Assembly (NCBI RefSeq): GCF_003243465.1
Contig: NZ_QFQZ01000031.1
Span: 1 to 49,257 of the forward strand
DNA from: Caulobacter segnis
Lineage (GTDB): Bacteria > Pseudomonadota > Alphaproteobacteria > Caulobacterales > Caulobacteraceae
Direction of reading: 5' to 3'
Length of the DNA stretch: 49,257 bases
The position numbers were made by a program, and so were the translations under genes. The first letter of the stretch is position 1. Every line of letters begins with the position of its first letter. This document shows, one piece after another, positions 8,533-16,930 of the stretch. The notes beneath the pieces were generated by a model, which made no database searches, was not told where the DNA came from, and saw nothing but the letters and a program-made list of their open reading frames with translations.

Positions 8533-9063
8533 TCAGGCGATCCGGCGCTTCTCGAGCTTTCGGGCCAGGGTGCGGCGGTGCATGCCCAGGCGCCGGGCGG
8601 TTTCGGAGATGTTGAAGTCGGTCTCCACCAGGGTCTGGTGAATCCGCTCCCATTCCAGGTTCTTGATCGACGTCGCCTTGCCCTCGATCGCGGCGTCGAT
8701 ATCGCCCTCGCGCTTGCGGAAGGCCGCCTCGATGTCGTCGGTGTTGGAGGGCTTGGCCAGGTAGTGGCAGGCGCCCAGCTTGATGGCCTCGACCGCCGTG
8801 ACGATGCTGGCGAAGCCGGTCAGGACGACGATCAGCATCTCGGGGTCATGCTCGGCCAGGGCGCGCACGCAGGCCAGGCCCGACTCGCCCGACAGCTTCA
8901 GGTCGACGACCGCGTAGCGCGGCTTGAAGTCGGTCAACGCCGCCTGGGCGGCCTCCAGCCCGCGGACGTGCGCGACCTCGTAGCCGCGGCGCTCGAAGGA
9001 TCGTTTCAGGGTCCCGGCGAACTTGTCGTCGTCCTCGACCAGGATCAGCTTGCGCTCAGCCAT
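8533..9063 (-). CDS. regA: Redox response regulator RegA/ActR/PrrA
   Basis: A protein of 176 residues. The receiver domain has the acidic pair EDDD at residues 10-13, phosphoacceptor D54 in AVVDLKLSG, the conserved T in VVLTGFAS and the lysine in YLAKPSNTDD. The linker leads to a Fis-type DNA-binding helix-turn-helix, NISETARRLGMHRRTLARKL, which is nearly invariant in RegA-class regulators. It is the last gene of the cyo operon and its start overlaps the regB stop by 8 bp. In other alphaproteobacteria RegA controls respiration, fixation and oxidase genes; here it probably controls this operon among others. Confidence 0.93.
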   Translation of the reverse strand: MAERKLILVEDDDKFAGTLKRSFERRGYEVAHVRGLEAAQAALTDFKPRYAVVDLKLSGESGLACVRALAEHDPEMLIVVLTGFASIVTAVEAIKLGACHYLAKPSNTDDIEAAFRKREGDIDAAIEGKATSIKNLEWERIHQTLVETDFNISETARRLGMHRRTLARKLEKRRIA

Positions 9064-10405
9064 GACGGGTGACCTCCAGCATCGCGATCGGCAGTCTCAT
9101 GGTGACCCGGGCGCCGCCCGACGGCAGGTTCTCCGCCTCGGCCGCGCCGCCCAGCTTCCGCAGGACATTGACCACCAGGAACAGGCCCAGTCCGCCGCCG
9201 GCCCGCCCCTTGGTCGAGTTATAGGGCTTGCCGAAGTCGGCCAGCGCTTCGCGGGTGAAGCCCGCGCCGTCGTCCTCGACCTCGATGCGGATCCAGCCCT
9301 CGCGCATGACCGCGCTGAGCCGGGTCGTCGTCGCCGAGGCCTCGACGGCGTTGTCCAGCACGTTGTGGATCACCTGCTTCAGCGTCGACTCCGCGACGAT
9401 CGGCGTGGCGTCCAGCAGGTCGGTGTCGTAGCTGAGATTGTGCTCGGCGCGGCTGGAGCGCCACTCGGCGACGACCTCGTCGAGGAAGCCGCGCAGGGTG
9501 CTGACCCGCACCTCGCCGCTGCGGGCCTCGCCCGCCGACTGCAGCACGCCGGTGACGATCGATTTGCAGCGCAGCACCTCGCCGCGCATGTCTTCCAGCT
9601 CCTGCGCCAGCTCCGGATTGGAGGTGAAGACGGGCATCCGCCGCCAGTCGCCCAGGATGACGTCCAGCGTCGCCAGCGGGGTGCCCAGCTCATGGGCGGC
9701 GCCGGACGCCAGGAGACCCATGCGGACGATGTGGGTCTCTTCGGCCTGGCGTTGGCGCAGCTCGGCGAGACGGGCGTCGTGGCGGCGCAGATTGGCCGTG
9801 ATGCGGCCGACGAAGGTGACCAGCAGCAGCGCGTCCAGCACCACGCCGATCAGCATCCCCATGATGAACAGCTCGAAGAACAGCCGGTCGCTGAGGCCCG
9901 AGGTGATGATCGGGCGGTTGAAGGCCACCAGGGCCACGAAGCAGAAGCTGATCAGGGCCACGATCGCCCAGGTCGCCCGCGCCTCCAGCAGCACCGTCGC
10001 CAGGATCACGTGCAGCAGATAGAGGGTCGTGAACGGGTTCGTCGCGCCGCCGCTGAAATAGAGCTGGATGGTCAGGGCCAGGGCGTCGAGGGTCAGGGCC
10101 AGGAACAGCTCGTAGCGGCCCACGGGCTCGGCCCGCTTCAGCCGCAGCAGGCTGAACAGGTTCAGGGCGACCAGGCCCGCCAGGACCAGCATCATCGCCG
10201 TCAGCGGCAGATCGAAGCGGAAGCTGAAATGGACAACCAGGATGGTGACCACCTGGCCCAGCACGGCCAGCCAGCGCAGGTGGATCAGTTGCAGCATGTT
10301 CTGGCGCGCGATCGCGTCGGCGGGGCCGTTGGCGTTCTCGGCGGCCCGCGCGCCCGAAAGCCATCCCGAAAGCCCGGAGATGACCATGTTGGCGGTGGGC
10401 GTCAT
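9056..10405 (-). CDS. regB: Redox sensor histidine kinase RegB/ActS/PrrB
   Basis: An inner-membrane kinase of 449 residues. The ATG at 10405 overlaps the surf1 stop as ATGA, which fixes the start. Six membrane segments fill residues 40-200. GGATNPF at 119-125 is the conserved heptapeptide tied to ubiquinone sensing in RegB. H238 in GAAHELGTPLATLD is the phospho-acceptor. C280 in RCKSIV is in the region of the redox-active cysteine of RegB. The kinase N, G1 and G2 boxes are NVLDNAVEAS, DDGAG and GGLGLFL. It should report quinone-pool or redox state to RegA. Its co-transcription with a quinol oxidase links the sensor with an enzyme that sets the signal. Confidence 0.93.
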   Translation of the reverse strand: MTPTANMVISGLSGWLSGARAAENANGPADAIARQNMLQLIHLRWLAVLGQVVTILVVHFSFRFDLPLTAMMLVLAGLVALNLFSLLRLKRAEPVGRYELFLALTLDALALTIQLYFSGGATNPFTTLYLLHVILATVLLEARATWAIVALISFCFVALVAFNRPIITSGLSDRLFFELFIMGMLIGVVLDALLLVTFVGRITANLRRHDARLAELRQRQAEETHIVRMGLLASGAAHELGTPLATLDVILGDWRRMPVFTSNPELAQELEDMRGEVLRCKSIVTGVLQSAGEARSGEVRVSTLRGFLDEVVAEWRSSRAEHNLSYDTDLLDATPIVAESTLKQVIHNVLDNAVEASATTTRLSAVMREGWIRIEVEDDGAGFTREALADFGKPYNSTKGRAGGGLGLFLVVNVLRKLGGAAEAENLPSGGARVTMRLPIAMLEVTRHG

Positions 10406-11136
10406 GCGGCCTCTTGCTGGCGGCCCCGGCGCGCCTGCGCCAGGACATAGACGGCCGCGCCGCCGCAGAACAGGGCCAGCGCGAACCAGGTGAGCGCATA
10501 GATAAGGTGGCTGTTGGCGAAACGCACGACGGTCAAACCGCCGCGGGGCCAGCCGCCGGGATTGGCCGTCGCGTCGGCGTCCACGAAGTAGGGGGCGATC
10601 GGGGCCAGGCGGCGCGCCTGGGCGATGGCGGCGACGTCCCGGGAATACCAGCGTCCGGCCTCGGGTTGGTTGCGGCGCAGGAAGCCGCCCTTGGGCTCGC
10701 TCATCCGCAGAAGGCCCGAGACCTGGGTCTCGCCCTCGACTAGGCCGGCCGCTCGGCGGTTCTGGGCCAAGCGATCGGCGGGGACGAAGCCGCGGTTGAC
10801 CAGGACGACGAAACCCTGATCGGTCCGCAGCGGGGTCATCACCCAGAAGCCGGGACCAAGGTCGGTGACCGCCTGAACCAGGGTTTCCTGGCGATGATCG
10901 AAGGCGCCGGTCAGGCGGACGCGCCGGTAGGCGTCCTTGTCGGCGGAGATCTCGGACCAGCCGGCGGGGCCGGGAGCAGGGGCGGGGGGCGCCGCTAGGC
11001 GCTGCTCGACCCGGGCGATCAGGTCCAGCTTCCAGGCCAGGCGCTGGACCTGCCAGCAGCCCAGCGCCCCGAACACCAGCATGAAGCCGGCGCAAAGTCC
11101 GACCAGGGCGGTCGTCCTTGCGCCGGAACGCTTCAC
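10402..11136 (-). CDS. SURF1 family oxidase assembly protein
   Basis: A protein of 244 residues from GTG 11136, which overlaps the preceding oxidase subunit gene as GTGA; an open frame further upstream is only the shadow of that gene. Two membrane segments near the ends (ALVGLCAGFMLVFGALGCWQ and LIYALTWFALALFCGGAAVYVLA) enclose a periplasmic domain with VLVNRGFVP and the W-Y-S-R stretch, all typical of SURF1. SURF1 helps insert heme a into heme-copper oxidases. In Paracoccus a dedicated Surf1q is encoded with a ba3-type quinol oxidase, so its position here suggests that this oxidase could carry heme a. Confidence 0.9.
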   Translation of the reverse strand: MKRSGARTTALVGLCAGFMLVFGALGCWQVQRLAWKLDLIARVEQRLAAPPAPAPGPAGWSEISADKDAYRRVRLTGAFDHRQETLVQAVTDLGPGFWVMTPLRTDQGFVVLVNRGFVPADRLAQNRRAAGLVEGETQVSGLLRMSEPKGGFLRRNQPEAGRWYSRDVAAIAQARRLAPIAPYFVDADATANPGGWPRGGLTVVRFANSHLIYALTWFALALFCGGAAVYVLAQARRGRQQEAA

Positions 11137-11516
11137 GGGACCTCGCGCATGTCGTGCGGCATGTCCGGCATCATGTGGGTGTTCAGGTTGTGCATCACCC
11201 ACAGCGAGCCGCTGAGCGTGATCACCACCAGGATCAGGGTGAACATCAGGGCCAGCAGGGTCCATCCGCCCTCCGAACGCGAGTTCATGTGCAGGAAGTA
11301 GATCATGTGGACCAGCACCTGGATCGCCGCCAGCCCCATCACCGCCACGGCGGTCATCTGGGCGGTCGGCAGCACGTGGCCCATGACCAGCCAGAACGGG
11401 ATGGCGGTCAGGATCACGGCCAGGACGAAGCCGATCACATAGTCCTTCAGCGAGCCGTGGGCGCCGCCGTCGTGGTCTTCGTGCGCGCCGTGCGCATCGT
11501 GGCTGGCCGCGCTCAT
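11133..11516 (-). CDS. cyoD: Cytochrome bo3/ba3 quinol oxidase subunit IV
   Basis: A protein of 127 residues from ATG 11516, which overlaps the cyoC stop as ATGA. The soluble N-terminus is rich in His and Asp (HDAHGAHEDHDGGAHG). Three membrane helices follow: DYVIGFVLAVILTAIPFWLVM, TAVAVMGLAAIQVLVHMIYFLHM and a third ending SGSLWVMHNLN, with the IYFLHM motif usual for CyoD. It is a small accessory subunit that stabilises binding of CuB in subunit I. The His-rich tail is common in the family, and whether it binds copper here is unknown. Confidence 0.92.
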   Translation of the reverse strand: MSAASHDAHGAHEDHDGGAHGSLKDYVIGFVLAVILTAIPFWLVMGHVLPTAQMTAVAVMGLAAIQVLVHMIYFLHMNSRSEGGWTLLALMFTLILVVITLSGSLWVMHNLNTHMMPDMPHDMREVP

Positions 11517-12139
11517 TTCAGGACTCCGAGCAGGTAGACGAACGAGAAGACGCCGATCCAGACGACGTCCAGGAAGTGCCAGAACATCGACAGGCACATC
11601 AGGCGGCGCTTCATGTCGGCGCCGAGGCCGCGCTGGGCGACCTGGACCATCAGGGTGACCAGCCAGATGATGCCGAAGGTCACGTGCAGGCCGTGGGTGC
11701 CGACAAGCACGAAGAACGACGACAGGAACGCGCTGCGCTGGGGGCCGGCGCCTTCGTGGATCAGGTGGTGGAACTCGAAGAGTTCCAGCGACAGGAAGCT
11801 GAGACCCAGCAGGCCGGTGATCGCCAGCCAGGCCAGGACCGGCTTCACCTTCTTGGCCTGGGCCGAGATCATCGCGAAGCCATAGGTGATCGACGACAGC
11901 AGCAGCAGGCCCGTGTTCACGGCCACCAGCGGCAGGTCGAACAGGTCCGCGCCGGACGGGCCCGCCGCGTAGTTGCGGCCGAGCACGGCGTAGCAGGCGA
12001 ACAGCACCGCGAAGATCAGGCAGTCGCTCATCAGGTAGATCCAGAACCCAAGCAGGGTCCCGTTCTCCGGATGATGCTCCTCGGTCATGTAGAAGCGCTT
12101 CTTGTCCGCTTCCGTCAGGGCATGGGCATGAGAGGCCAT
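11513..12139 (-). CDS. cyoC: Cytochrome bo3/ba3 quinol oxidase subunit III
   Basis: A protein of 208 residues with five membrane helices, the cyoC pattern. The opening EEHHPENGTLLGFWIYLMSDCLIFAVLFA is characteristic, as are EFHHLIHEG and GTHGLHVTFGIIW and the last helix FLDVVWIGVFSFVYLLGV. It starts 2 bp after the cyoB stop and its stop overlaps the cyoD start. Subunit III assists proton uptake and the stability of the enzyme. Confidence 0.95.
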   Translation of the reverse strand: MASHAHALTEADKKRFYMTEEHHPENGTLLGFWIYLMSDCLIFAVLFACYAVLGRNYAAGPSGADLFDLPLVAVNTGLLLLSSITYGFAMISAQAKKVKPVLAWLAITGLLGLSFLSLELFEFHHLIHEGAGPQRSAFLSSFFVLVGTHGLHVTFGIIWLVTLMVQVAQRGLGADMKRRLMCLSMFWHFLDVVWIGVFSFVYLLGVLK

Positions 12140-12141
12140 GG

Positions 12142-14139
12142 TCAGGTCAGGCTCCGCAGGGCTTCGGTGCGCGCGTCCTCGACGCGGACGACCTCCTCGG
12201 CCGGGATGTAGTAGTCACGCTTGAAGTTGAAGGTGTGGGCGATCGCGCTGGCCACCAGGGCGACGAAGGCGAGGGCCGCCAGCCACCAGATGTGCCAGAT
12301 CAGGGCGAAGCCGAGCACCGTGCTGATCCCGGCCAGGACCACGCCCGCGCCGGTGTTAGCCGGCATGTGGATCGGGATGAAGCCGGTCGTCGGGCGCTGG
12401 TAGCCCCGCGCCTTCATGTCCCACCAGCTGTCCAGCTCGCTCACCACCGGCGTGAAGGCGAAGTTGTAGGCCGGCGGCGGCGACGAGGTCGACCACTCCA
12501 GCGTCCGGCCGCCCCAGGGGTCGCCGGTCTCGTCGCGCAGGGCTTCGCGGTTGCGGATGCTGACCACGATCTGGACCAGGAAGGCCAGAATGCCGAACAG
12601 GACGATCACCGCGCCGATGGCCGCGATCACGAACCAGATCTGCAGGGACGGATCCTCGAAGTGGCTCATGCGGCGGGTCACGCCCATCAGGCCCAGCACG
12701 TACAGCGGCGTGAAGGCGACCCAGAAGCCGATCAGCCAGCACCAGAACGAGACCTTGCCCCAGAACGGATCCAGCTTGAAGCCGAAGGCCTTGGGGAACC
12801 AGTAGTTGATGCCGGCGAACATGCCGAACACCACGCCGCCGATGATCACGTTGTGGAAGTGGGCGATCAGGAACAGGCTGTTGTGCAGCACGAAGTCAGC
12901 GGGCGGGACGGCCAGCAGCACGCCGGTCATGCCGCCGATCACGAAGGTGACCATGAAGCCGACGGTCCACAGCATGGGGACCTCGAACCGGATGCGGCCG
13001 CGGTACATCGTGAACAGCCAGTTGAAGATCTTCGCGCCTGTCGGGATCGAGATGATCATCGTCGTGATCCCGAAGAACGAGTTCACGCTCGCGCCCGAGC
13101 CCATCGTGAAGAAGTGGTGCAGCCAGACGATGTAGGACAGGATCGTGATGACGACGGTCGCGTAGACCATCGAGCTGTAGCCGAACAGGCGCTTGCCGCA
13201 GAAGGTCGAGACCACTTCCGAGAACACGCCGAAGGCCGGCAGGATCAGGATGTAGACCTCTGGGTGACCCCAGATCCAGATCAGGTTCACGTACATCATC
13301 GGGTTGCCGCCGAAGTCGTTCGTGAAGAAGTTGGTCAGCAGGTAGCGGTCGGCGGTCAGCAGGGCCAGGGTGGCGGTCAGGATCGGGAAGGTCGCAACGA
13401 TCAGGACGTTGGTGCACAGCGAGGTCCAGGTGAAGACCGGCATCTTCATCAGGCTCATGCCCGGGGCGCGCATCTTGATGATGGTGACGACCAGGTTGAT
13501 GCCCGAGAGCGTCGTGCCGACCCCGGCGACCTGCAGCGCCCAGATGTAGTAGTCGACGCCGACGTCCGGGCTGTAGGCCAGGTTCGACAGCGGCGGATAG
13601 GCCAGCCAGCCGGTGCGGGCGAACTCGCCCACGAACAGCGAGGCCATGACCAGAACCGCGCCGCCGACGGTCATCCAGAAGCTGAAGTTGTTCAGGAACG
13701 GGAAGGCGACGTCGCGCGCGCCGATCTGCAGCGGCACGGTCAGGTTCATCAGGCCCGTGACCAGGGGCATGGCCACGAAGAAGATCATGATCACGCCGTG
13801 GGCGGTGAAGATCTGGTCGTAGTGGTGCGGCGGCAGGTAGCCGGCCACCTCGCCGAACGCCATGGCCTGCTGGGCGCGCATCATCAGGGCGTCGGCGAAG
13901 CCGCGCAGCAGCATGACGATGGCCAGGATGATGTACATCACCCCGATCTTCTTGTGGTCGACGCTGGTCAGCCACTCACGCCACAGATAGCCCCACAGCT
14001 TGAAGCGGGTCAGCAGGGCCAGCACGGTCAGGCCGCCCAGGGCCACCATGCCGAAGGTGACGAGCAGGATCGGCTCGTGCAGCGGAATGGCGTCCCAGGT
14101 GAGACGGCCGAAGATGAATTTGACGAGGTCCGGGGACAT
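12142..14139 (-). CDS. cyoB: Cytochrome bo3/ba3 quinol oxidase subunit I
   Basis: A protein of 665 residues, close to the usual length for CyoB. All metal-site signatures are visible: the low-spin heme ligand in FTAHGVIMIFF, the CuB histidine cross-linked to tyrosine in WGHPEVYILILPAFG, the HH pair in WLHHFFT, and the heme ligands in HFHNVIIGG. It catalyses the reduction of oxygen by quinol with proton pumping. Heme type (o or a) cannot be read from this protein alone. No cyoE farnesyltransferase follows in the operon, unlike in E. coli, and a SURF1 gene takes its place. Confidence 0.97.
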   Translation of the reverse strand: MSPDLVKFIFGRLTWDAIPLHEPILLVTFGMVALGGLTVLALLTRFKLWGYLWREWLTSVDHKKIGVMYIILAIVMLLRGFADALMMRAQQAMAFGEVAGYLPPHHYDQIFTAHGVIMIFFVAMPLVTGLMNLTVPLQIGARDVAFPFLNNFSFWMTVGGAVLVMASLFVGEFARTGWLAYPPLSNLAYSPDVGVDYYIWALQVAGVGTTLSGINLVVTIIKMRAPGMSLMKMPVFTWTSLCTNVLIVATFPILTATLALLTADRYLLTNFFTNDFGGNPMMYVNLIWIWGHPEVYILILPAFGVFSEVVSTFCGKRLFGYSSMVYATVVITILSYIVWLHHFFTMGSGASVNSFFGITTMIISIPTGAKIFNWLFTMYRGRIRFEVPMLWTVGFMVTFVIGGMTGVLLAVPPADFVLHNSLFLIAHFHNVIIGGVVFGMFAGINYWFPKAFGFKLDPFWGKVSFWCWLIGFWVAFTPLYVLGLMGVTRRMSHFEDPSLQIWFVIAAIGAVIVLFGILAFLVQIVVSIRNREALRDETGDPWGGRTLEWSTSSPPPAYNFAFTPVVSELDSWWDMKARGYQRPTTGFIPIHMPANTGAGVVLAGISTVLGFALIWHIWWLAALAFVALVASAIAHTFNFKRDYYIPAEEVVRVEDARTEALRSLT

Positions 14140-14159
14140 TTGGCGTCTCTAGGAGGAAA

Positions 14160-15224
14160 TCAACGCGCCGAGGGGCCGGCGAAGGGAGCGCACAGGGCGG
14201 CGACGAACGAGCGGAAGCCGCCGCCCTGCTCGCCGCGCCGAACGCGCTTGTCGTATTCGAGGGTGGTGACGTTGTAGACGCCCGCCATGCCGAGGCCGCC
14301 CTTGGCGTCGATCGCCATCATGTCGTGCTGGCACATCTTGCCCGGCTCGACGCAGCGGTTGACGGCCTTGTGGAAGAGGTCGGCGTCCACCGCGGCGAAG
14401 CGCTGGGGCGGGACCTTCTCGCTGGGCTTTTCCAGGACGAGGTAGCGCTGGCCGTCCAGGCGATCGGAGCCCTTGCGGACGCCGTCGGCCCAGCGGGCGA
14501 ACTCGGCTTCGCTCATGCCGCGGAACTTGAAGCGCATGTGCGAGAAGCCCTCGCCGCTGTAGTTGGCCGAGAAGCCGTCATAGACGCCGGGCTTGTTGAT
14601 CACGGCGTGCAGCTTCGTCGTCATGCCGGGCATGGCGTAGATCTGGCCAGCCAGGGCTGGCACGTAGAACGAGTTCATCACCGACGAGCTGGTCAGCTCG
14701 AAATTCAGCGGCCGATCGACCGGCGCGGCCAGTTCGTTGACCGTGGCGATGCCCAGCTCGGGGTAGATGAACAGCCACTTCCAATCCAGGGCCACGACCT
14801 GGACCTTGAGCGGCTTGATGTTCTCGGCCGTGCGGCCCGGCGCGATCCGGTCCAGCGGACGATAGGGGTCCAGCAGGTGCGTGCTGCTCCAGGTCACCGC
14901 GCCCAGGATGGTGATGATCACCAGCGGCGCGGCCCAGATCACGATCTCCAGGCGCGTGGAGTGGTGCCAGTCCGGATCGTACTTGGCCGCCTCGTTCGAG
15001 CGCCGGTACTTCCAGGCGAAGAACAGGGTCAGCGCGATCACCGGAACGATGATCAGCAGCATCAGCACGGTCGCGACGATGATCAGGTCGCGCTGCTGGG
15101 CGGCGATGTCGCCGGACGGGTTCATGACCACCCAGTCGCAGCCGCCCAGCGCCAGCAGGGCGGGCGCGACGGCCACGGTCTTGAACAGGGTCGAAAGCGA
15201 TTTGGGACGGAGCGTCGGTCTCAT
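14160..15224 (-). CDS. cyoA: Cytochrome bo3/ba3 quinol oxidase subunit II (lipoprotein)
   Basis: A protein of 354 residues. A lipoprotein signal ends in LALGGC with the lipidated Cys at residue 29. Two membrane helices (about 46-72 and 92-112) precede the periplasmic cupredoxin-fold domain. That domain contains VVALDWKWLFIYPELGIATVNELA and SSSVMNSFYVPALAGQIYAMPGM, and it lacks the CuA ligands, as expected for a quinol-oxidising type. It is the first gene of the seven-gene operon. The upstream region carries two FNR-like dyads about 47 and 69 bp from the start codon. Confidence 0.96.
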   Translation of the reverse strand: MRPTLRPKSLSTLFKTVAVAPALLALGGCDWVVMNPSGDIAAQQRDLIIVATVLMLLIIVPVIALTLFFAWKYRRSNEAAKYDPDWHHSTRLEIVIWAAPLVIITILGAVTWSSTHLLDPYRPLDRIAPGRTAENIKPLKVQVVALDWKWLFIYPELGIATVNELAAPVDRPLNFELTSSSVMNSFYVPALAGQIYAMPGMTTKLHAVINKPGVYDGFSANYSGEGFSHMRFKFRGMSEAEFARWADGVRKGSDRLDGQRYLVLEKPSEKVPPQRFAAVDADLFHKAVNRCVEPGKMCQHDMMAIDAKGGLGMAGVYNVTTLEYDKRVRRGEQGGGFRSFVAALCAPFAGPSAR

Positions 15225-15270
15225 GGGCGCGCCCGATACGCCATGGCGCCGCGCTGCAACATTGGACCGT

Positions 15271-15306
15271 TTGTCCTAGGTCAAAAACGCGCTTGTCGCG
15301 GATCAA
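15271..15306. promoter_or_regulatory. Two tandem FNR/FixK-like dyads upstream of cyoA
   Basis: TTGTCCTAGGTCAA at 15271-15284 and TTGTCGCGGATCAA at 15293-15306 both fit TTGTC-N4-RTCAA, differing from the FNR/FixK consensus by one base in the left half. Their starts are 22 bp apart, two helical turns. They lie between cyoA and a divergent MFS gene. Two Crp/Fnr dimers could bind on one face. Confidence 0.45.
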
Positions 15307-15457
15307 TCAACCCTGCGGTGATTTGAGGCGCCGGAGCCAGACCGTGATCAAGGCGTTTGCCAGGAGCGCTCCGTTGGGTTCATGCTCTCCTCAGACCGCC
15401 GGAAAGGCGGCGAGACTGGATTTTGGGACGGAAACGCAAAGGCAAGGGTATCGGCAC

Positions 15458-16801
15458 ATGGTTCATGATTTCGCGATTCCAACCTCCTCGGGCCTCGAGC
15501 GCGACGCTCGGCGGATGCACGCCGACGAAAGGGGGATCCGTCCGGGTGAAATCGCGCTCGGTGTGGTGATCGGCCGCACCTCCGAATTCTTCGACTTCTT
15601 CGTCTACGCCATCGCCTCGGTGCTGGTTTTTCCGCAGCTGTTCTTCCCGTTCGTCGACCGGCTGACCGGGGTGATGCTGTCGTTCGCCCTGTTCGCCCTG
15701 GCCTTCGTCGCCCGGCCGTTCGGCTCGGCGATCTTCGGCGCGATCGACCGGCGCTATGGCCGCGGCGTGAAGCTGACCGTGGCGCTGTTCCTGCTGGGCG
15801 GTTCGACCGCCGTCATCAGCCTGCTGCCGAGCTTCGCGGTGGTGGGGGCGCTGGCGATCTGGGCCCTGGCCGCGTGCCGGGTTGGTCAAGGTTTGGCCCT
15901 GGCCGGCGCCTGGGACGGCATGGCCTCGCTGCTGGCCCTCAACGCGCCGGAGAACAAGCGCGGCTGGTACGCCATGATCCCGCAGCTGGGCGCGCCGTTC
16001 GGTTTCATGCTGGCCAGCGGCCTGTTCGCCTATTTCCTGGCCAGCCTGTCGCCGGCCGACTTCCTGGACTGGGGCTGGCGCTACCCGTTCTTCGCGGCGT
16101 TCGCGATCAACGTGGTCGCCCTGTTCGCCCGCCTGCGCATTGTCGCCACCGAGGAGTTCGGCGCTTTGTTCGAGGCGCGTGAGCTGCGTCCGGTCCGCAT
16201 CACCAGCCTGATCCGCGCCGAGGGCGGCAATGTGCTGATCGGCGCCTTCGCGCCCCTGGCCACCTTCGCCATGTTCCACCTGGTGACGGTGTTCCCGCTG
16301 TCCTGGGTGGCGCTGCATGACGACCACCAGGCGCTGGTCTTCCTGCGCATCGAGGTGATGGGCGCCCTGGTCGGGGTGGCTGGCATCCTGGCCTCGGGCT
16401 GGATCGCCGACCGGATCACCCGCCAGAACCAGCTGGCGCTGTCGGCCCTGCTGATCGGCGCCTTCAGCCTGCTGGCGCCGCGGCTGCTGGACGGCGGCTC
16501 GGCGGGCCAGACGGCCTATGTGATCATCGGCTTCGCGATCCTGGGCCTGTCCTTCGGCCAGGCGGCGGGCGCGGTGAGCTCGGGCTTCTCCAAGCGCTAT
16601 CGCTACACCGGCGCGGCCGTGACTTCGGACCTGTCCTGGCTGATCGGCGCCGGCTTCGCGCCCCTGGCCGCTCTTGGCCTGGCGACCCTGTGGGGCCTGC
16701 CGGCCATCGGGCTCTATCTGGCCTCGGGCGCGGTCGCCACCCTGGTGGCCCTGACCCTGGACCGCCGCCGGCGGAAGGCTCGACCGGCCACCGGACGCTG
16801 A
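15458..16801 (+). CDS. MFS transporter, metabolite:proton symporter type
   Basis: An integral membrane protein of 447 residues with about 12 helices. The start is ATG 15458 after GGCAAGGG; a longer open frame has no coding character upstream. The first helix, RTSEFFDFFVYAIASVLVFPQLFFP, and FARPFGSAIFGAIDRRYGR are hallmarks of the metabolite:H+ symporter branch (ShiA/ProP/KgtP relatives). The gene diverges from cyoA and converges on the second TonB receptor. The substrate is unknown; organic acids or osmolytes are typical for the branch. Confidence 0.88.
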   Translation: MVHDFAIPTSSGLERDARRMHADERGIRPGEIALGVVIGRTSEFFDFFVYAIASVLVFPQLFFPFVDRLTGVMLSFALFALAFVARPFGSAIFGAIDRRYGRGVKLTVALFLLGGSTAVISLLPSFAVVGALAIWALAACRVGQGLALAGAWDGMASLLALNAPENKRGWYAMIPQLGAPFGFMLASGLFAYFLASLSPADFLDWGWRYPFFAAFAINVVALFARLRIVATEEFGALFEARELRPVRITSLIRAEGGNVLIGAFAPLATFAMFHLVTVFPLSWVALHDDHQALVFLRIEVMGALVGVAGILASGWIADRITRQNQLALSALLIGAFSLLAPRLLDGGSAGQTAYVIIGFAILGLSFGQAAGAVSSGFSKRYRYTGAAVTSDLSWLIGAGFAPLAALGLATLWGLPAIGLYLASGAVATLVALTLDRRRRKARPATGR

Positions 16802-16812
16802 GCACAGTCGCG

Positions 16813-16899
16813 CTGAGGGGCTCGGAGCGCTGCTCCGAGCCCCTCAGGCCCTGGGTCGTTATATCTTACAAGGTGTCCGAGCGGTGAGACCGCTCGGAC
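16813..16899. terminator. Paired hairpins between convergent genes
   Basis: Two strong perfect inverted repeats lie between the MFS stop and the TonB receptor stop. The first has 16-bp arms (16813-16828 and 16832-16847) and a 3-nt loop. The second has 11-bp arms (GTCCGAGCGGT at 16875-16885 and its complement at 16889-16899), also with a 3-nt loop. Neither is followed by a clear T run. They probably act as bidirectional terminators or 3'-end stabilisers. Confidence 0.6.
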
Positions 16900-16930
16900 G
16901 ACGGCCAAGCCCTTTGAGGTTCTTGGCCTC

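Noticed and set aside
9056..11095. A regB gene extended to 679 residues
   Set aside because: The extra N-terminal part is the surf1 gene read out of frame; the ATGA overlap at 10402-10405 sets the start.
12235..14277. A 680-residue frame opposite cyoB
   Set aside because: Extremely rich in His, Asp, Gln and Arg without any domain; it is the mirror of the cytochrome oxidase coding sequence.
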